DNA of 47,267 nt from Chloroflexota bacterium (lineage in GTDB: Bacteria > Chloroflexota > UBA6077 > FW602-bin22 > CADDYW01), in contig JAJPIK010000111.1 in the NCBI GenBank assembly GCA_021324795.1, positions 1 to 47,267 on the forward strand, read 5' to 3'. The number at the start of each line of letters is the position of its first letter. The stretch's first letter is position 1. Positions 1 through 9,694 of the stretch are shown in pieces. The translations under genes were made by a program, and so were the position numbers. Under the pieces are notes generated by a model. The model had not been told where the DNA came from. It searched no databases and saw nothing but the letters and a program-made list of their open reading frames with translations.

Positions 1-2613
1 ATTGGAGCCGTCCAAACGATCGGGGGAGAGCGCCACTTTGTCCGCTCGATCCTGGTGCCTCCTCTCGCCGGACCGGTCTGGCGGGCGACCATCGAGGTCG
101 TCCTCCCAGCCGTTTATGGAGCAAGTGCGGTTCACCCAAACGCCGAAGGGAACGTCGCACGGCAAGGCATGATCGATCCGCGAACGGTCTGGTTCGAATC
201 GCGAGACCTCGCTCCTAATTCTCCCTTGACTGTCCAAGTCAACTTCCCGGCTCCGGGAATCACCTCCTTGGCAACAGCCACCTCTACGCCGACGGCAACT
301 GCTTCGTCGACCGCGACTGCTGTGCCGACGACGCCTGCGGCGACCGATACGCCCAAGCCAACGATTACCCTTCCCCCTGCCTCGACGCCCACGCCGTTGC
401 CAAGCGACACGCCAACCCCCACGCACACGTCTGTCACTGCGAAATCACAGACGACCGGGCAGACTCCCGTGCCACCCGCGTCCGCGACCGCGGTACCTAC
501 CCGGGCCTCGGCGACGGTGACGGTTATACCAACTGCGACTGGATCGGCCACTACTACTCCGTTCCCCACGCCCACCGTGACGCTTTCTCCGTTCCCAACC
601 CTGACTCTGGCGCCAACGTCGACGAATGGGCCGTCCGGTCCCGCGCCGACTGCTACGCCCACCGCGACGGCCAGCCCGACACTCACTCCAACGGCCACCG
701 CGACGGCCAGCCCGACGCTCACTCCAACGGCCACCGCGACAGTCACCGCGACGGCCACCTTCACGGCGTCGCCCACGCCAACCAGGACGCCCACGCCGAC
801 CTTTACTGCAACTCCGACCCCGAAGCTGGTCCTTCAGCCAACCTCGGGATCCCCGAATAGCCCGATCACCGCGACTGGCCAGAGCTTCGGCGCCAACCAA
901 ATCGTCATCCTGGCCTTCGTCGCGAGTAATGCGCCAACCACGACGTGTCAGACCGATGGCACCGGAGTGCTCATCAACTGCATCCTGTCAGTTCCGACCC
1001 TTCCAGCGGGAAGTTACGAAGTCGACGCGAAGTCCAGTGCTGGCGCCGTGCTCGCCCGAAGCAGCTTCACGATCACTCCGGTGGTCTCCCTAACCCCGAC
1101 CTCCGGATGGGTGGATTCCAGTGTCGGCGTCAATGGCCAGGGTTTCAACGCGAATGCCACCATGGCCCTTTCGTTTGCCGGAGGGCCGGTATCGACTGCC
1201 GCGCCCTGTCTTACCAACGCGCTTGGCTCGCTTCAATCCGGGTGTAGTTTTGCCGTTCCCGCCGTGCCAAGCGGCACCTACACCGTGACCGTCAGTGATG
1301 GTACGAACAGCGCGTCGAGCAAGTTCACCGTGATACCGTTCGTCTCCCTCAGTCCAGCCTCTGGCCCAACCGGCAGCACAGTTCTGGTGAGCGGCTCAAA
1401 CTTCGCACCGGATACCCCCATATCATTCCTATTCAAGGGACAGTCGGTGAATGCGCCGCCTTGCGTCACGTTCTCCATTGATACCTCGAGCCCGGTCGGA
1501 GGATTCGCTGGCTGCCCCTTGACCATTCCCTCGGCACCCCTTGGGAGTTTCTCGCTGAGCGCCAGCGATGGGACCAGTGCAGGTATGGCGAGTTTCACGG
1601 TCACCGAGGGCAGTGGCATCTTCCCGCCCTTCTTTGTGCCGGTCTTTCAGGGAACCTCGAGTGCGCTTACCAATGGTTTTTCCTACACGACGCCAGCCTC
1701 TCTATATCCGAATCAAATTCCTGGAGTACAAACTCGGCTGAACGTCGGGCCAAGCGGGGGGCAAGCGGGATCCGTGACGTACGGGTTCGACGTGCCGGCG
1801 GGTACCACTCAGCGAGTCGTCTACGGCATGTACGCGGGAAGCTATCTCAACAATGGTCCGGCAGATATTTTTCTCAACGGCCAGCAGGTTATGACAGTCA
1901 CGAATGCTATCGGATTTCAGGGAGATACGGCATCGGGAGATTTGGTTCTCTGGGATTCCGGCGATCTGCCACCGGGCGCATACATCCTGACCATTGCCGC
2001 CGAAGTGAGCGGTAACCAGGTCAACGTCTACGGACTCTGGTTCAGCAGCCCACCCAATCCAATCTTGTTGATGCCGCTAGTGGCCCGTCTCCGCCCGAGT
2101 CCAACCAGGACAGGAACGGCGACGCCGACCTCTTCACCCACTCCGACCCGGACGGCGACTATCACCGCTACTCCGACAAAAGCCATCACAGCAACGCCGA
2201 CCCTCTCGCCAACACCCTCGGCGACACCGCGGCCAGATCCGACCGTCGGGACAATCAACCAAGGACCGGCGTCACCAACCGTGACGTTCAGCCCCCCTCC
2301 GACACCGACGTCCACGCCCACGGCGTACGGCTCCCCGTCGGCCAGCGCGACGGCCAGCCCAACCGCTAGCGTCACGACCACGGCAACGCCGACGCCCAGC
2401 CGGTTCACGCTCACTCCGACCATGGTGGCAACTACTAGCCCGACCGCCACGCCGACCGCGGCGACGACCTATAGTCCGACGCCGACCCCGAGCGTGGCGG
2501 CAACTGCCACTCCAACGCCGTCGCCAACGCCAACCCGACCGCCTACGTCGACCCCGTCGCCAACCGCAATCCCAACCAGTACTGCCACGGCAACCCGTAA
2601 GCCCGGGCAGTAG
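1..2613 (+). CDS. Thr/Pro-rich secreted surface protein with Ig/IPT-like repeats (5' partial)
   Basis: The reading frame is open from base 1, so the gene begins upstream; the first in-window start (GTG at 55) is probably internal. The visible protein has a short beta-rich start, a Thr/Pro/Ala-rich linker (about residues 75-260 counted from 55), three Ig/IPT-like repeats that begin with PTSG or PASG signatures (near 262, 343 and 420), a beta-sandwich-like domain of about 150 residues, and a second long Thr/Pro tail to the stop. No LPXTG motif or C-terminal membrane segment is visible. Such linkers are typical of exported Chloroflexota proteins. I infer an extracellular structural or adhesive role; no catalytic motif is seen. 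The low-complexity DNA makes long shadow ORFs on both strands. Confidence 0.75.
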   Translation: MGAVQTIGGERHFVRSILVPPLAGPVWRATIEVVLPAVYGASAVHPNAEGNVARQGMIDPRTVWFESRDLAPNSPLTVQVNFPAPGITSLATATSTPTATASSTATAVPTTPAATDTPKPTITLPPASTPTPLPSDTPTPTHTSVTAKSQTTGQTPVPPASATAVPTRASATVTVIPTATGSATTTPFPTPTVTLSPFPTLTLAPTSTNGPSGPAPTATPTATASPTLTPTATATASPTLTPTATATVTATATFTASPTPTRTPTPTFTATPTPKLVLQPTSGSPNSPITATGQSFGANQIVILAFVASNAPTTTCQTDGTGVLINCILSVPTLPAGSYEVDAKSSAGAVLARSSFTITPVVSLTPTSGWVDSSVGVNGQGFNANATMALSFAGGPVSTAAPCLTNALGSLQSGCSFAVPAVPSGTYTVTVSDGTNSASSKFTVIPFVSLSPASGPTGSTVLVSGSNFAPDTPISFLFKGQSVNAPPCVTFSIDTSSPVGGFAGCPLTIPSAPLGSFSLSASDGTSAGMASFTVTEGSGIFPPFFVPVFQGTSSALTNGFSYTTPASLYPNQIPGVQTRLNVGPSGGQAGSVTYGFDVPAGTTQRVVYGMYAGSYLNNGPADIFLNGQQVMTVTNAIGFQGDTASGDLVLWDSGDLPPGAYILTIAAEVSGNQVNVYGLWFSSPPNPILLMPLVARLRPSPTRTGTATPTSSPTPTRTATITATPTKAITATPTLSPTPSATPRPDPTVGTINQGPASPTVTFSPPPTPTSTPTAYGSPSASATASPTASVTTTATPTPSRFTLTPTMVATTSPTATPTAATTYSPTPTPSVAATATPTPSPTPTRPPTSTPSPTAIPTSTATATRKPGQ

Positions 2614-2661
2614 AGTAGAGGAGTGTGATAAGGCGGAACGCCGGAGGCGAAGAGGCTCCTG

Positions 2662-3429
2662 CTACCCCTGATTGCCTGAATACTGGGCAATCACGACCGT
2701 CACGTTGTCGGGAGCACCCCGTTTATTGGCAACTTCGATCAGTTTTTTCGCGATAACTGCTGGCTCGCGATACTCCTGGACGAACCGCGCAAACTCGTGG
2801 TTGCGTACCAGGTTGTACAAGCCGTCGGTGCAGAGGAGAAGATATTCGCCAGGAATGAGCTCGAAGGTTCTGACGTCTGGCTCGACGTCGTCGGCGGCGC
2901 CAAGGGCACGAGTGAGGAGGTTCCGCTGCGGATGATGGGGGGCCGCGCTCGCCGCGAGCAGGCCGGCCCGGACTTGCTCGGCAACCCAACTGTGATCGCG
3001 ACTGAGCTGATACGCTTCGTCACCGTCAATCAGGTAGGCGCGGCTGTCACCGACGTTCCCGACAAAGAGTCGGTCGCCTTCGATCAGACAGACGACAACG
3101 GTAGATCCCATGCCGTATCGGTGAGGATCTTGGCTAGCCGCGCGGCGCACCGCGCGGTTGGCCTCGCGCAGAGCATGGGCTAGATCCGCCGCCCAGTCAC
3201 GTTCGGGTACCGCGTCCACGGTTTTGTCGCCGTCACCATACCAGTCGAGCACCCAATCGACGACAATTCGACTGGCAATCTCCCCGGCTTGATGGCCGCC
3301 CATCCCATCCGCGACTACGAGCACGGAATCCAAACCTGGCACGACCGCTGGCGGGCCGAGGCTTGCGTAGCAATCTTCGTTATTCGGTCGTATCCGTCCT
3401 TGGTCGGTCGCACATCCTACGACAATCAT
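2662..3429 (-). CDS. PP2C-family serine/threonine protein phosphatase (Stp/PrpC type)
   Basis: A 255-residue cytosolic metal-dependent phosphatase, the usual length for bacterial Stp/PrpC. Visible motifs are R-P-N-N-E-D (residues 14-19), D-G-M-G-G-H (41-46, metal-binding Asp), a G-D-S-R-A-Y block in the middle, a C-T-D-G block and a C-terminal G-A-P-D-N-V-T block. These enzymes usually reverse Ser/Thr phosphorylation by PknB-type kinases, but no kinase gene lies in this window. The ATG at 3429 has a GAGGGG Shine-Dalgarno nearby. It converges with the surface-protein gene, 48 bases away. Confidence 0.93.
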   Translation of the reverse strand: MIVVGCATDQGRIRPNNEDCYASLGPPAVVPGLDSVLVVADGMGGHQAGEIASRIVVDWVLDWYGDGDKTVDAVPERDWAADLAHALREANRAVRRAASQDPHRYGMGSTVVVCLIEGDRLFVGNVGDSRAYLIDGDEAYQLSRDHSWVAEQVRAGLLAASAAPHHPQRNLLTRALGAADDVEPDVRTFELIPGEYLLLCTDGLYNLVRNHEFARFVQEYREPAVIAKKLIEVANKRGAPDNVTVVIAQYSGNQG

Positions 3430-3823
3430 CAGTCGGTACCCCTCTAAAGCGCCGGTTCAGAATCGAAGGTTATCGTTATTCTAGCTAGATCTATCGAGAG
3501 TCTGACGTACGTTAGCCACAAAGACGACGTAGTGAGTATTCCCATCTTAGAAAATCAGGGCAACGAATTGAATGTCCTCCTTGTCATCCGAAAGACTAGC
3601 TGGCCTGACCACCGTGAAGGTGCCGTCGTTTTGCTCCGTGGCCTGTTACGCGAACTTCCTGGGAGAGATCCGTCGGTTCCCGGTTGGTGATCCGGGCGTT
3701 GGCCGCGGCCCGAGAGGAGTCGACGTTGGTTCGTGGGGAGAGGCCCCCGACTTCCCGAGTTAGGCAATAGAACACTGCAATAGAGCACTAAAGCACCTTT
3801 CTGCTCGTCCGTATCTACGCGCG
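3430..3823. other. Intergenic stretch without a recognisable gene
   Basis: About 390 bases between the phosphatase start and the end of the giant membrane-protein gene. Short ORFs exist on both strands (for example 3572-3763) but none has a ribosome site or a recognisable domain. It should hold the promoter for the minus-strand phosphatase gene; I could not single out a convincing -35/-10 pair. No RNA structure is recognised. Confidence 0.4.
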
Positions 3824-6800
3824 CTATGCTTCGACTGGTGTCGGGGCGGCTTTCTTACGGAGTGCACCCATGACCCGATTAAGGGCGGCAACTTCATCGG
3901 ACGAGAAGGTTTTCAAGAGCCAGATCGCACCGACGTAAACGGCGGCGCCGAGGACGAGCGCCAGGTGTGGCTCGATCGCCCGACCGAGGTAGGCCACCAG
4001 TCCCATCGCGAGGCCGGCCAAGGTGGGCTTGCCTGCTGTTTGGAGCCAGTTCGGCATGCCGATACGCTGGCCGACCGCGTAGAGGAAGGGCAACATCAGG
4101 ATGATTTCCGAGAGAACGGTCACGACGGCCGCGGCGAGGAAGCTATAGCGAGGAATCAGGAGGAAGTTCGCGATCAGGTTGAAGCTCGTGGCGATGAGGA
4201 AGGCGATAGTGATGAAGCGCTGATGGTTCACCGCGATCAGAGCGTACTGAGTCAGTCCATTGAGGTAACTGAAGGGCAGAAACCAGATCAGAATGGCCAG
4301 GGCGACCGCCGATTGCGGATAGTAAGCTTGGCCGCCCAGGAGCAGAATCAGATCGCCGGAGAGGAAGAAGATCGCCACGGTGATCGGAATGCCGATCGTC
4401 AGGAGAACGCGCGCCGCGATCTCATACGCCGCGCGCAGACCTTCGCCTTTTTCCTGAGCGAAACGCGAGAGCGCGGGGTAGACCGCGAAGGTAAAGGTCG
4501 AGGGCACGATTAGGGTGCCATCCACCCATTTGTAAGCGGTCGCGTAATAGCCGAGGGCCTCGTTTCCTTGAAACGCGAGGAGGAGCAGTACGTCGATCTT
4601 GAAAAAAACGGTCACCAGGACATTGTTAATTAGCAGCGGAAATGACTCGTTGATCATCTCCGGCAGATCGGCCGGGACTGGGCCGGTCAGCGTCAGGTAC
4701 AGGCTGCGGCGGGCAACGATCAGGAAGACGACGACGAGCACAAGATTGAGCAGCAAGGCAATTGCCGCGAGGCCGATGATCCCGGCACCGGCCAGTAAGG
4801 CAGCCGTGCTCAGGGTAACACGGGCCAGCGCTGTCGCCACCGACACGCCGGACGGAATCTCGATCCGCTCCCAGGCATAGAACAAAGCGCTCAGCGTCGT
4901 AGTAACGTTCCCGGGAATCAAAGCGAGCGCGAGCAAGAGAAAAGCGATGATTGCTCGGCTCTCAATCTTTAACCAGGTGCTGCCCAAAAGCACGATCAGC
5001 GCCACCACCGGCAGTGACACCAGGCAGAGCGCCAGGCGCAGGAGGATCGCGTCGGCCAGATAGCGTCCGGCCCGATCGCGCTGGCGGGAAACTTCGCGAA
5101 TGATCAGCGCGTTTAAGCCAAAGTTGGTCAGGATCTCGAAATAGCCGACCATGACCACTGCCCAGGTGTAGTCACCAACCGCGGCCACGCCGAGGATGCG
5201 CAGCATCAGCGCGGCGAAGCCGAAGTCGATTGCTTTGGTCAAGAATGAGGTGACCATCGGCAAAGCAGCGTTGCGGAAGACGCGCTCGGCCTGACCGGCG
5301 TAATGGCCGACCCATCGGCGCCAGAATGGCCAGCTCGCGAGCAGCGCCAAGACGATCGCACCGAGGAAGCTCAGATAGGCGCCAAGCCGAAGCGACAATG
5401 GTTTGTAGGCGAAGACGACCCGGTGGGTGCCATCGGTTAGATGCACCGCGCGGAAGTCGCCGTCGGCGGTCAGAACGGTCGCCTCGGCACCGTCGACTGT
5501 TGCCTGCCAACCTGGTGAGTTCGCGTCGGTCAGGATGAGCCAGCCCGGACCACTGAGGGTCGCGTCGATAGCAACCCGGTCGAGCGTGTAATCGACAATC
5601 GTCGCACTGCCATGCCCGCCGCCTGCTTCGCTTGGACCTTCAATGACGACGGTCTGATCCGGGCGAAATCCGGGCGCGGCAATGGCCTGAAACGCGGCGT
5701 TCTCATCCGAGACGCTCCGCGCTGCTCCGACGACGAACACTCGGGGCAGCGCCGTTGGTCGCTCGTAGATCCGGATACCACCAAGCTGGCCGACGAGCTG
5801 AACGGCTGGATTGTCGACGGTCGTAGTGGTTAAAATGTAACGCACACCCAGCAGGTCGAGGATCGGGCTGCTGAGCGAGCTCACCTGGTGCAACCGACCG
5901 ATCTGGTTGAAGGGCAGATCGACCGGCGGCTCGACCAGCGACCAAAGGCGGACGAAGCGCGACGGAATAATCGTGTCGTAGCTGGCGACATTCGGCAAGC
6001 CGTAGATCACTCCGAGATTCGCCCGGAGAACCGCTGGATCGCCGAGGCTTGTGAGCCGTGGTCCACTCAAGCTCGGTGGCAAAGCCTGGCTCAGATCGAG
6101 GCGCTGATCGAGAATCGACGCCGGCTCTTTCGAAGCAAATGGCATCCCCAAGCCGAAAAGATCGGCGACGATCACTCCGACGATCAGGGCAGCGACGATC
6201 GTGCCGCTTCTCCCTTTTCGCCCAAAGGTTTGCCGGGCGAGGCCAATCAGGATGCCTCCGGCGGCGAGCAGCGCGAAAAAGATCGCGAGGTTGCGAAACT
6301 CATAGGAATAGAGCATTGCCCCCGAACCAAATGCTTTCTGCAGCTCAGGGCGAGTGGCAAGAATATGCGAGACGATGACCACACTGCGCCGGCGCAGGGC
6401 GAAGCTGATGGCGAGCGAGGCAAGGCCGGCTCCGCCGAGTCCAACTGGCAACCAGACAACGCCTCGGCCTAGCCAGTGCTGCCAGCTCACCAGCTTACAA
6501 TGATCCTGTCGACCAAGCCAATCGGCCCCCAGACCAGCTAGCACCGCGATCGCGAAGTCGAAGGGAAAGAGCCAGCGAAACGGCGTGCGCAGTTGGCTGA
6601 AAAAGGGCAGGCCGTAATAGATTAGCGCGTAGAGTGGCGTGCCGAAGGCCAGCAGGAGCGATCCACCCGCGAGCGCCGCGAAAAACCAGCGGTCGTGCTG
6701 AGTCGCCAGGAAGATACCGATCACCGCCAGCAGCAACGGCACCACTCCGACGTAGCCGCCGGCTTCGACGTAGTTCTTCGCTCCCCAGGTGATCGTATGG

Positions 6801-7885
6801 GGTGGATCGGTTGGTTGACCAAGTGCGTTGTTGCCGACCGGAGTTTCGCGCAAGGTGGTCAAGTCGAAGTATTCGTGGGCGGTCGGGTTGCCAAAGTAAT
6901 CGGGCATCAAAAGCCCGAGCACCTGACCTTTCGGCAAGGCGTAAGAGATCACTTGTTGGTAGGTCGTATCGCCCTGGCGATTATTCGATTGGAGCACTTC
7001 CAGGAATGGCAACAATTGGATGCTGGCCAAGACGACGCCCAGTCCAAGCGTGAGTGCTGCCAGCAGGAAAAGACGGCCGCTCACGATGGGCCTCTCTCCT
7101 GCGACCGGGAGAAGGCCCTCCGACCGCCGCGCTAGCCAGGTGCTGACGACTAAGTAAAGTGCATACAGCCCTGCACTGAAGGTGGCGTAAAAAGTGATCT
7201 CGAGATGGCCACCTAACACTCCCAGCGCCGTTGCCAGGACGCCGACTGGGAGCTCGACGGCCAGGGCCCGGCCCAGTCGCCCCGCTTCGAGTGCTTGGCG
7301 CATGCCAACCAGGCTCCCAAGAATGAGCGGGAGCCAGACTGCTGAGCCGAGCACCATTGGCCAGATGTAACTCACGGTCAGAAAGAAGCAAAAGGCAAAG
7401 CTGAGACCAGCGATCAACGCTCCGAACCGGTTAGCTCCTAGGCGACGCAGCAAGAAATAGGTGAAGCTGGCCGCTAGCACCTGATGCAGTGCGCAGTACC
7501 AGCCATAGGCACGCAGCGGTCCGAGGATCAGGAAAAGCACGGCGAAGGGATAAAGCACACTGGTCTGGCCGGTCGCGAGGTATGGCAATCCGGCCATTTC
7601 GTAGGGATTCCAGAGTGGCAGCTCATGTTGACGGAGTGCCTGATCGAGAATCAGCTTCCAGGGATAATTCTCGAGGATCATGTCGCTGATCAAATTGTTG
7701 TGCGGCACCGCATCGGGCGGGCCACCCCAAGGCGGCATGGTCCAGAGGTTATCCAGAGGTAAGAGAACCTTGCCGCCGAATAAGGCCGGCCAGTAGAAGA
7801 CGAGAGCAGCCAGCGTAAAGCCGGCTAGCACCAGGAGGTCCTTTAAGCGACCTTTCGATCGGAGATCCTTGGAAAACCTACGCAA
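3824..7885 (-). CDS. YfhO-like membrane protein fused to a Wzx-type polysaccharide flippase
   Basis: One uninterrupted frame of 1353 codons. Residues 1 to about 855 look like a YfhO-family GT-C-type membrane protein: many hydrophobic segments, an early PLDNLW / WNPYEMAG region, and a large soluble domain ending in a WLILTDANSPGW-type block. From about residue 870 (near base 5280) the protein restarts as a 12-14 segment MOP/MATE-type polysaccharide flippase (Wzx/RfbX), with TKAIDFGFAALMLRILG followed by GDYTWAVVM. The two are usually separate genes. YfhO proteins are linked to envelope glycan or teichoic acid glycosylation and Wzx proteins flip lipid-linked oligosaccharides, so a coupled modify-and-flip role is inferred. 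No stop or frameshift is seen at the joint. Confidence 0.85.
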   Translation of the reverse strand: MRRFSKDLRSKGRLKDLLVLAGFTLAALVFYWPALFGGKVLLPLDNLWTMPPWGGPPDAVPHNNLISDMILENYPWKLILDQALRQHELPLWNPYEMAGLPYLATGQTSVLYPFAVLFLILGPLRAYGWYCALHQVLAASFTYFLLRRLGANRFGALIAGLSFAFCFFLTVSYIWPMVLGSAVWLPLILGSLVGMRQALEAGRLGRALAVELPVGVLATALGVLGGHLEITFYATFSAGLYALYLVVSTWLARRSEGLLPVAGERPIVSGRLFLLAALTLGLGVVLASIQLLPFLEVLQSNNRQGDTTYQQVISYALPKGQVLGLLMPDYFGNPTAHEYFDLTTLRETPVGNNALGQPTDPPHTITWGAKNYVEAGGYVGVVPLLLAVIGIFLATQHDRWFFAALAGGSLLLAFGTPLYALIYYGLPFFSQLRTPFRWLFPFDFAIAVLAGLGADWLGRQDHCKLVSWQHWLGRGVVWLPVGLGGAGLASLAISFALRRRSVVIVSHILATRPELQKAFGSGAMLYSYEFRNLAIFFALLAAGGILIGLARQTFGRKGRSGTIVAALIVGVIVADLFGLGMPFASKEPASILDQRLDLSQALPPSLSGPRLTSLGDPAVLRANLGVIYGLPNVASYDTIIPSRFVRLWSLVEPPVDLPFNQIGRLHQVSSLSSPILDLLGVRYILTTTTVDNPAVQLVGQLGGIRIYERPTALPRVFVVGAARSVSDENAAFQAIAAPGFRPDQTVVIEGPSEAGGGHGSATIVDYTLDRVAIDATLSGPGWLILTDANSPGWQATVDGAEATVLTADGDFRAVHLTDGTHRVVFAYKPLSLRLGAYLSFLGAIVLALLASWPFWRRWVGHYAGQAERVFRNAALPMVTSFLTKAIDFGFAALMLRILGVAAVGDYTWAVVMVGYFEILTNFGLNALIIREVSRQRDRAGRYLADAILLRLALCLVSLPVVALIVLLGSTWLKIESRAIIAFLLLALALIPGNVTTTLSALFYAWERIEIPSGVSVATALARVTLSTAALLAGAGIIGLAAIALLLNLVLVVVFLIVARRSLYLTLTGPVPADLPEMINESFPLLINNVLVTVFFKIDVLLLLAFQGNEALGYYATAYKWVDGTLIVPSTFTFAVYPALSRFAQEKGEGLRAAYEIAARVLLTIGIPITVAIFFLSGDLILLLGGQAYYPQSAVALAILIWFLPFSYLNGLTQYALIAVNHQRFITIAFLIATSFNLIANFLLIPRYSFLAAAVVTVLSEIILMLPFLYAVGQRIGMPNWLQTAGKPTLAGLAMGLVAYLGRAIEPHLALVLGAAVYVGAIWLLKTFSSDEVAALNRVMGALRKKAAPTPVEA
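7088..7118. repeat. Imperfect palindromic repeat inside the fusion gene
   Basis: Arms GGGCCTCTCTCC and GGGAGAAGGCCC around a short centre with GCGACC. It resembles the copy at 40355-40379 and the longer one in ftsK. Here it lies in frame in the YfhO-like half, in a stretch between membrane segments. Confidence 0.4.
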
Positions 7886-7941
7886 ACATCCCGCTCCCTG
7901 CGCCCCGACTGGGACGCAGCGCGGGAATTATAGCAAAATGT

Positions 7942-9690
7942 TTAGCGAGTCCGTGCCAGACGACCGAAAGTCTGGTTGAGAAGACCAGCGCTAAGCTGAC
8001 CAGTGGCCAAGAGGAAGCTGCCGATTACGACGTAGGGATCGAAGATCTGAGCCAGGCGGAGCCGTCGATTGCCCCAGGTGATCGTCCAGCCGAGCCAGTT
8101 CAGCCAAGCGCTTCCGCCGAGTGCAGTCTGTCCGGCCAGACCTCCGCCGATCGCCGACATGAGCAGGAAAATCGCCGTGAAGCTTGGCCAACCGCTGGCT
8201 AAAGCGGGTGACGATGGAATCCAGAGCGGCTGGCTGAGTGTGAGCAGCTCAGTGACGACAATTGTCCCGATGAGCGCCGCCAGAATCTCCCGATCTGGAT
8301 GGGAGCGCCGGCGGGAAGAACGGCCAGCAAGGTGGACGACCGGCGATGGTTGATAATCCTCGGGAAGTGGGGCATCCTCGGACGCTTGCGCGAGGGATTG
8401 GGTCGGCTCGCGAATGACGCTCCAGACTGCAGCCGCCAGTAAAGTCGTCCCAACGACGTCAAGCAGCGCGACCAACGCCGCCCAGGAGCTTCCATTCTGG
8501 AGCAAAGCAGCCAGGATCAACCAACGGGCGTTAAAGCTCGGGAATGGCGGTAATGGGAGGAGAGCGAGCAGCCCGAGTCCGAGCGCGATCCGACCAAACC
8601 AGGAGATCGGTTGTTGGACTAGTCCAGCAGGCCGCTGATGACGCGCCGCTCGCAAAGCAAGGCCCTCGCCCATGCCACAGAGCACCAGCGCGAGCATTGT
8701 GCCGATCAGGCCAAGCTGCCCACCAGCCCGCCCGGTCGGCGTATCCAAAGCGAAGCCAACCATCGCGAGTCCGACCTGGCCAACCGCGAGGTCGCCGAGC
8801 CAACCGAGCGCGGATCGTTCCTGAAGTGCGCTGCCCCCGGCAACGATGGCCGTGCTCGCGCCAAGCAGGGCAAGCAGCGGTAGCCACGGGCCAGACGTCG
8901 GTACGATGACGCCAATCAGGCGCGCGAGCACGACTCCTCCGAGTGGCACGGCGAGCCCGGCGACGGTCAACGCGGCCGGTGCGGTTGCCGCGCGGCATCC
9001 TGCCACGACCCAGCTTTGGATCGGGACGAGACCGCTTCGTGCTAGCAAGGCAACGGCGATCGGCAAGAAGATGATCAGTGATCCTGACTCGGTCCAGGTT
9101 GGCGGCGATTGGCTGAGCTGAGTGAAGCTTACCGTGCCAAAGCGCGCGGCAATCAGCCAGAAGCTGACGAGCGCTAAGGCCGAGGGGACTTCAAGTGTCG
9201 CGAACATTCGAAGGGCGGCGCTCTCGCCGAACGCGGCGAAGTCGAGGCCAACCAGCGAGGCGAGAACGATACTCAGCACGAGCAGGCCGCCGTACAACGC
9301 GAACAGATCTCCGGCTTCCAGGACGAGATTCGCCGCGGCCTGGCCAAGGAGCAGCAGCCAGAGAAAGGCGACACTGTGGCGCGCTCCCTGAACGTAACCG
9401 CGACTGAACGTGCTCACCGCGAGAAAGAACAGAGCCACCAGCAGCAGCCACCAACCAGTTTCGGCAGTCACGCGGAGATCGAATTGCACCGTCAGCGGTC
9501 CACCACGCAGGTCAACTACTGCCTCGACCGGGGCCGACCGTCCAACGAGAAGCGCGAGCGCTCCGCAAAGGATATGAGCAGAGGTGTAGAGATTCCAGCG
9601 CCAGCGTGGGACAATCACGCCGATTCCCGGCACGAGCAAGGTCGCCAACGCCGGGAGTGCGATCAGATCAAAAGCCCAGTTCACCGTCAC
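7942..9690 (-). CDS. Divergent complex-I/Mrp antiporter-like membrane subunit (proton-translocation residues altered)
   Basis: A polytopic protein of 582 residues from a GTG at 9690, five bases after the stop of the preceding gene; the frame is open to 9843 but that extension overlaps the upstream gene and is not hydrophobic. It aligns by eye with the NuoL/M/N-MrpA/D (Proton_antipo_M) family: the ARSGLVPIQSW stretch corresponds to the KSAQxPFHxW motif. The conserved Lys there is Arg, and the Glu of the WE motif in TM5 is replaced by Gly-Gly (LFALYGGLLVL). A second GTG at 9684 has a better-spaced AAGAAGG site. It is probably translationally coupled to its neighbour. No other nuo, mrp or hydrogenase genes are near. 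Function is unknown; it may be a structural partner of the next subunit. Confidence 0.72.
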   Translation of the reverse strand: MTVNWAFDLIALPALATLLVPGIGVIVPRWRWNLYTSAHILCGALALLVGRSAPVEAVVDLRGGPLTVQFDLRVTAETGWWLLLVALFFLAVSTFSRGYVQGARHSVAFLWLLLLGQAAANLVLEAGDLFALYGGLLVLSIVLASLVGLDFAAFGESAALRMFATLEVPSALALVSFWLIAARFGTVSFTQLSQSPPTWTESGSLIIFLPIAVALLARSGLVPIQSWVVAGCRAATAPAALTVAGLAVPLGGVVLARLIGVIVPTSGPWLPLLALLGASTAIVAGGSALQERSALGWLGDLAVGQVGLAMVGFALDTPTGRAGGQLGLIGTMLALVLCGMGEGLALRAARHQRPAGLVQQPISWFGRIALGLGLLALLPLPPFPSFNARWLILAALLQNGSSWAALVALLDVVGTTLLAAAVWSVIREPTQSLAQASEDAPLPEDYQPSPVVHLAGRSSRRRSHPDREILAALIGTIVVTELLTLSQPLWIPSSPALASGWPSFTAIFLLMSAIGGGLAGQTALGGSAWLNWLGWTITWGNRRLRLAQIFDPYVVIGSFLLATGQLSAGLLNQTFGRLARTR

Positions 9691-9694
9691 CTTC

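Noticed and set aside
185..205. GGTTCGAATC, a T-loop-like sequence
   Set aside because: It lies inside a coding frame and no acceptor or anticodon stems surround it.
640..760. Tandem repeats that might suggest a CRISPR array
   Set aside because: They are codon-level repeats of Thr-Ala-Thr-Pro linkers without unique spacers.
132..794. 220-codon minus-strand ORF rich in Val/Gly/Ala
   Set aside because: It is the antisense of the Thr/Pro-rich repeat region; low-complexity codons leave several frames open.
3572..3763. 63-codon ORF in the gap after the phosphatase gene
   Set aside because: No ribosome site, no domain and competing ORFs on the other strand.
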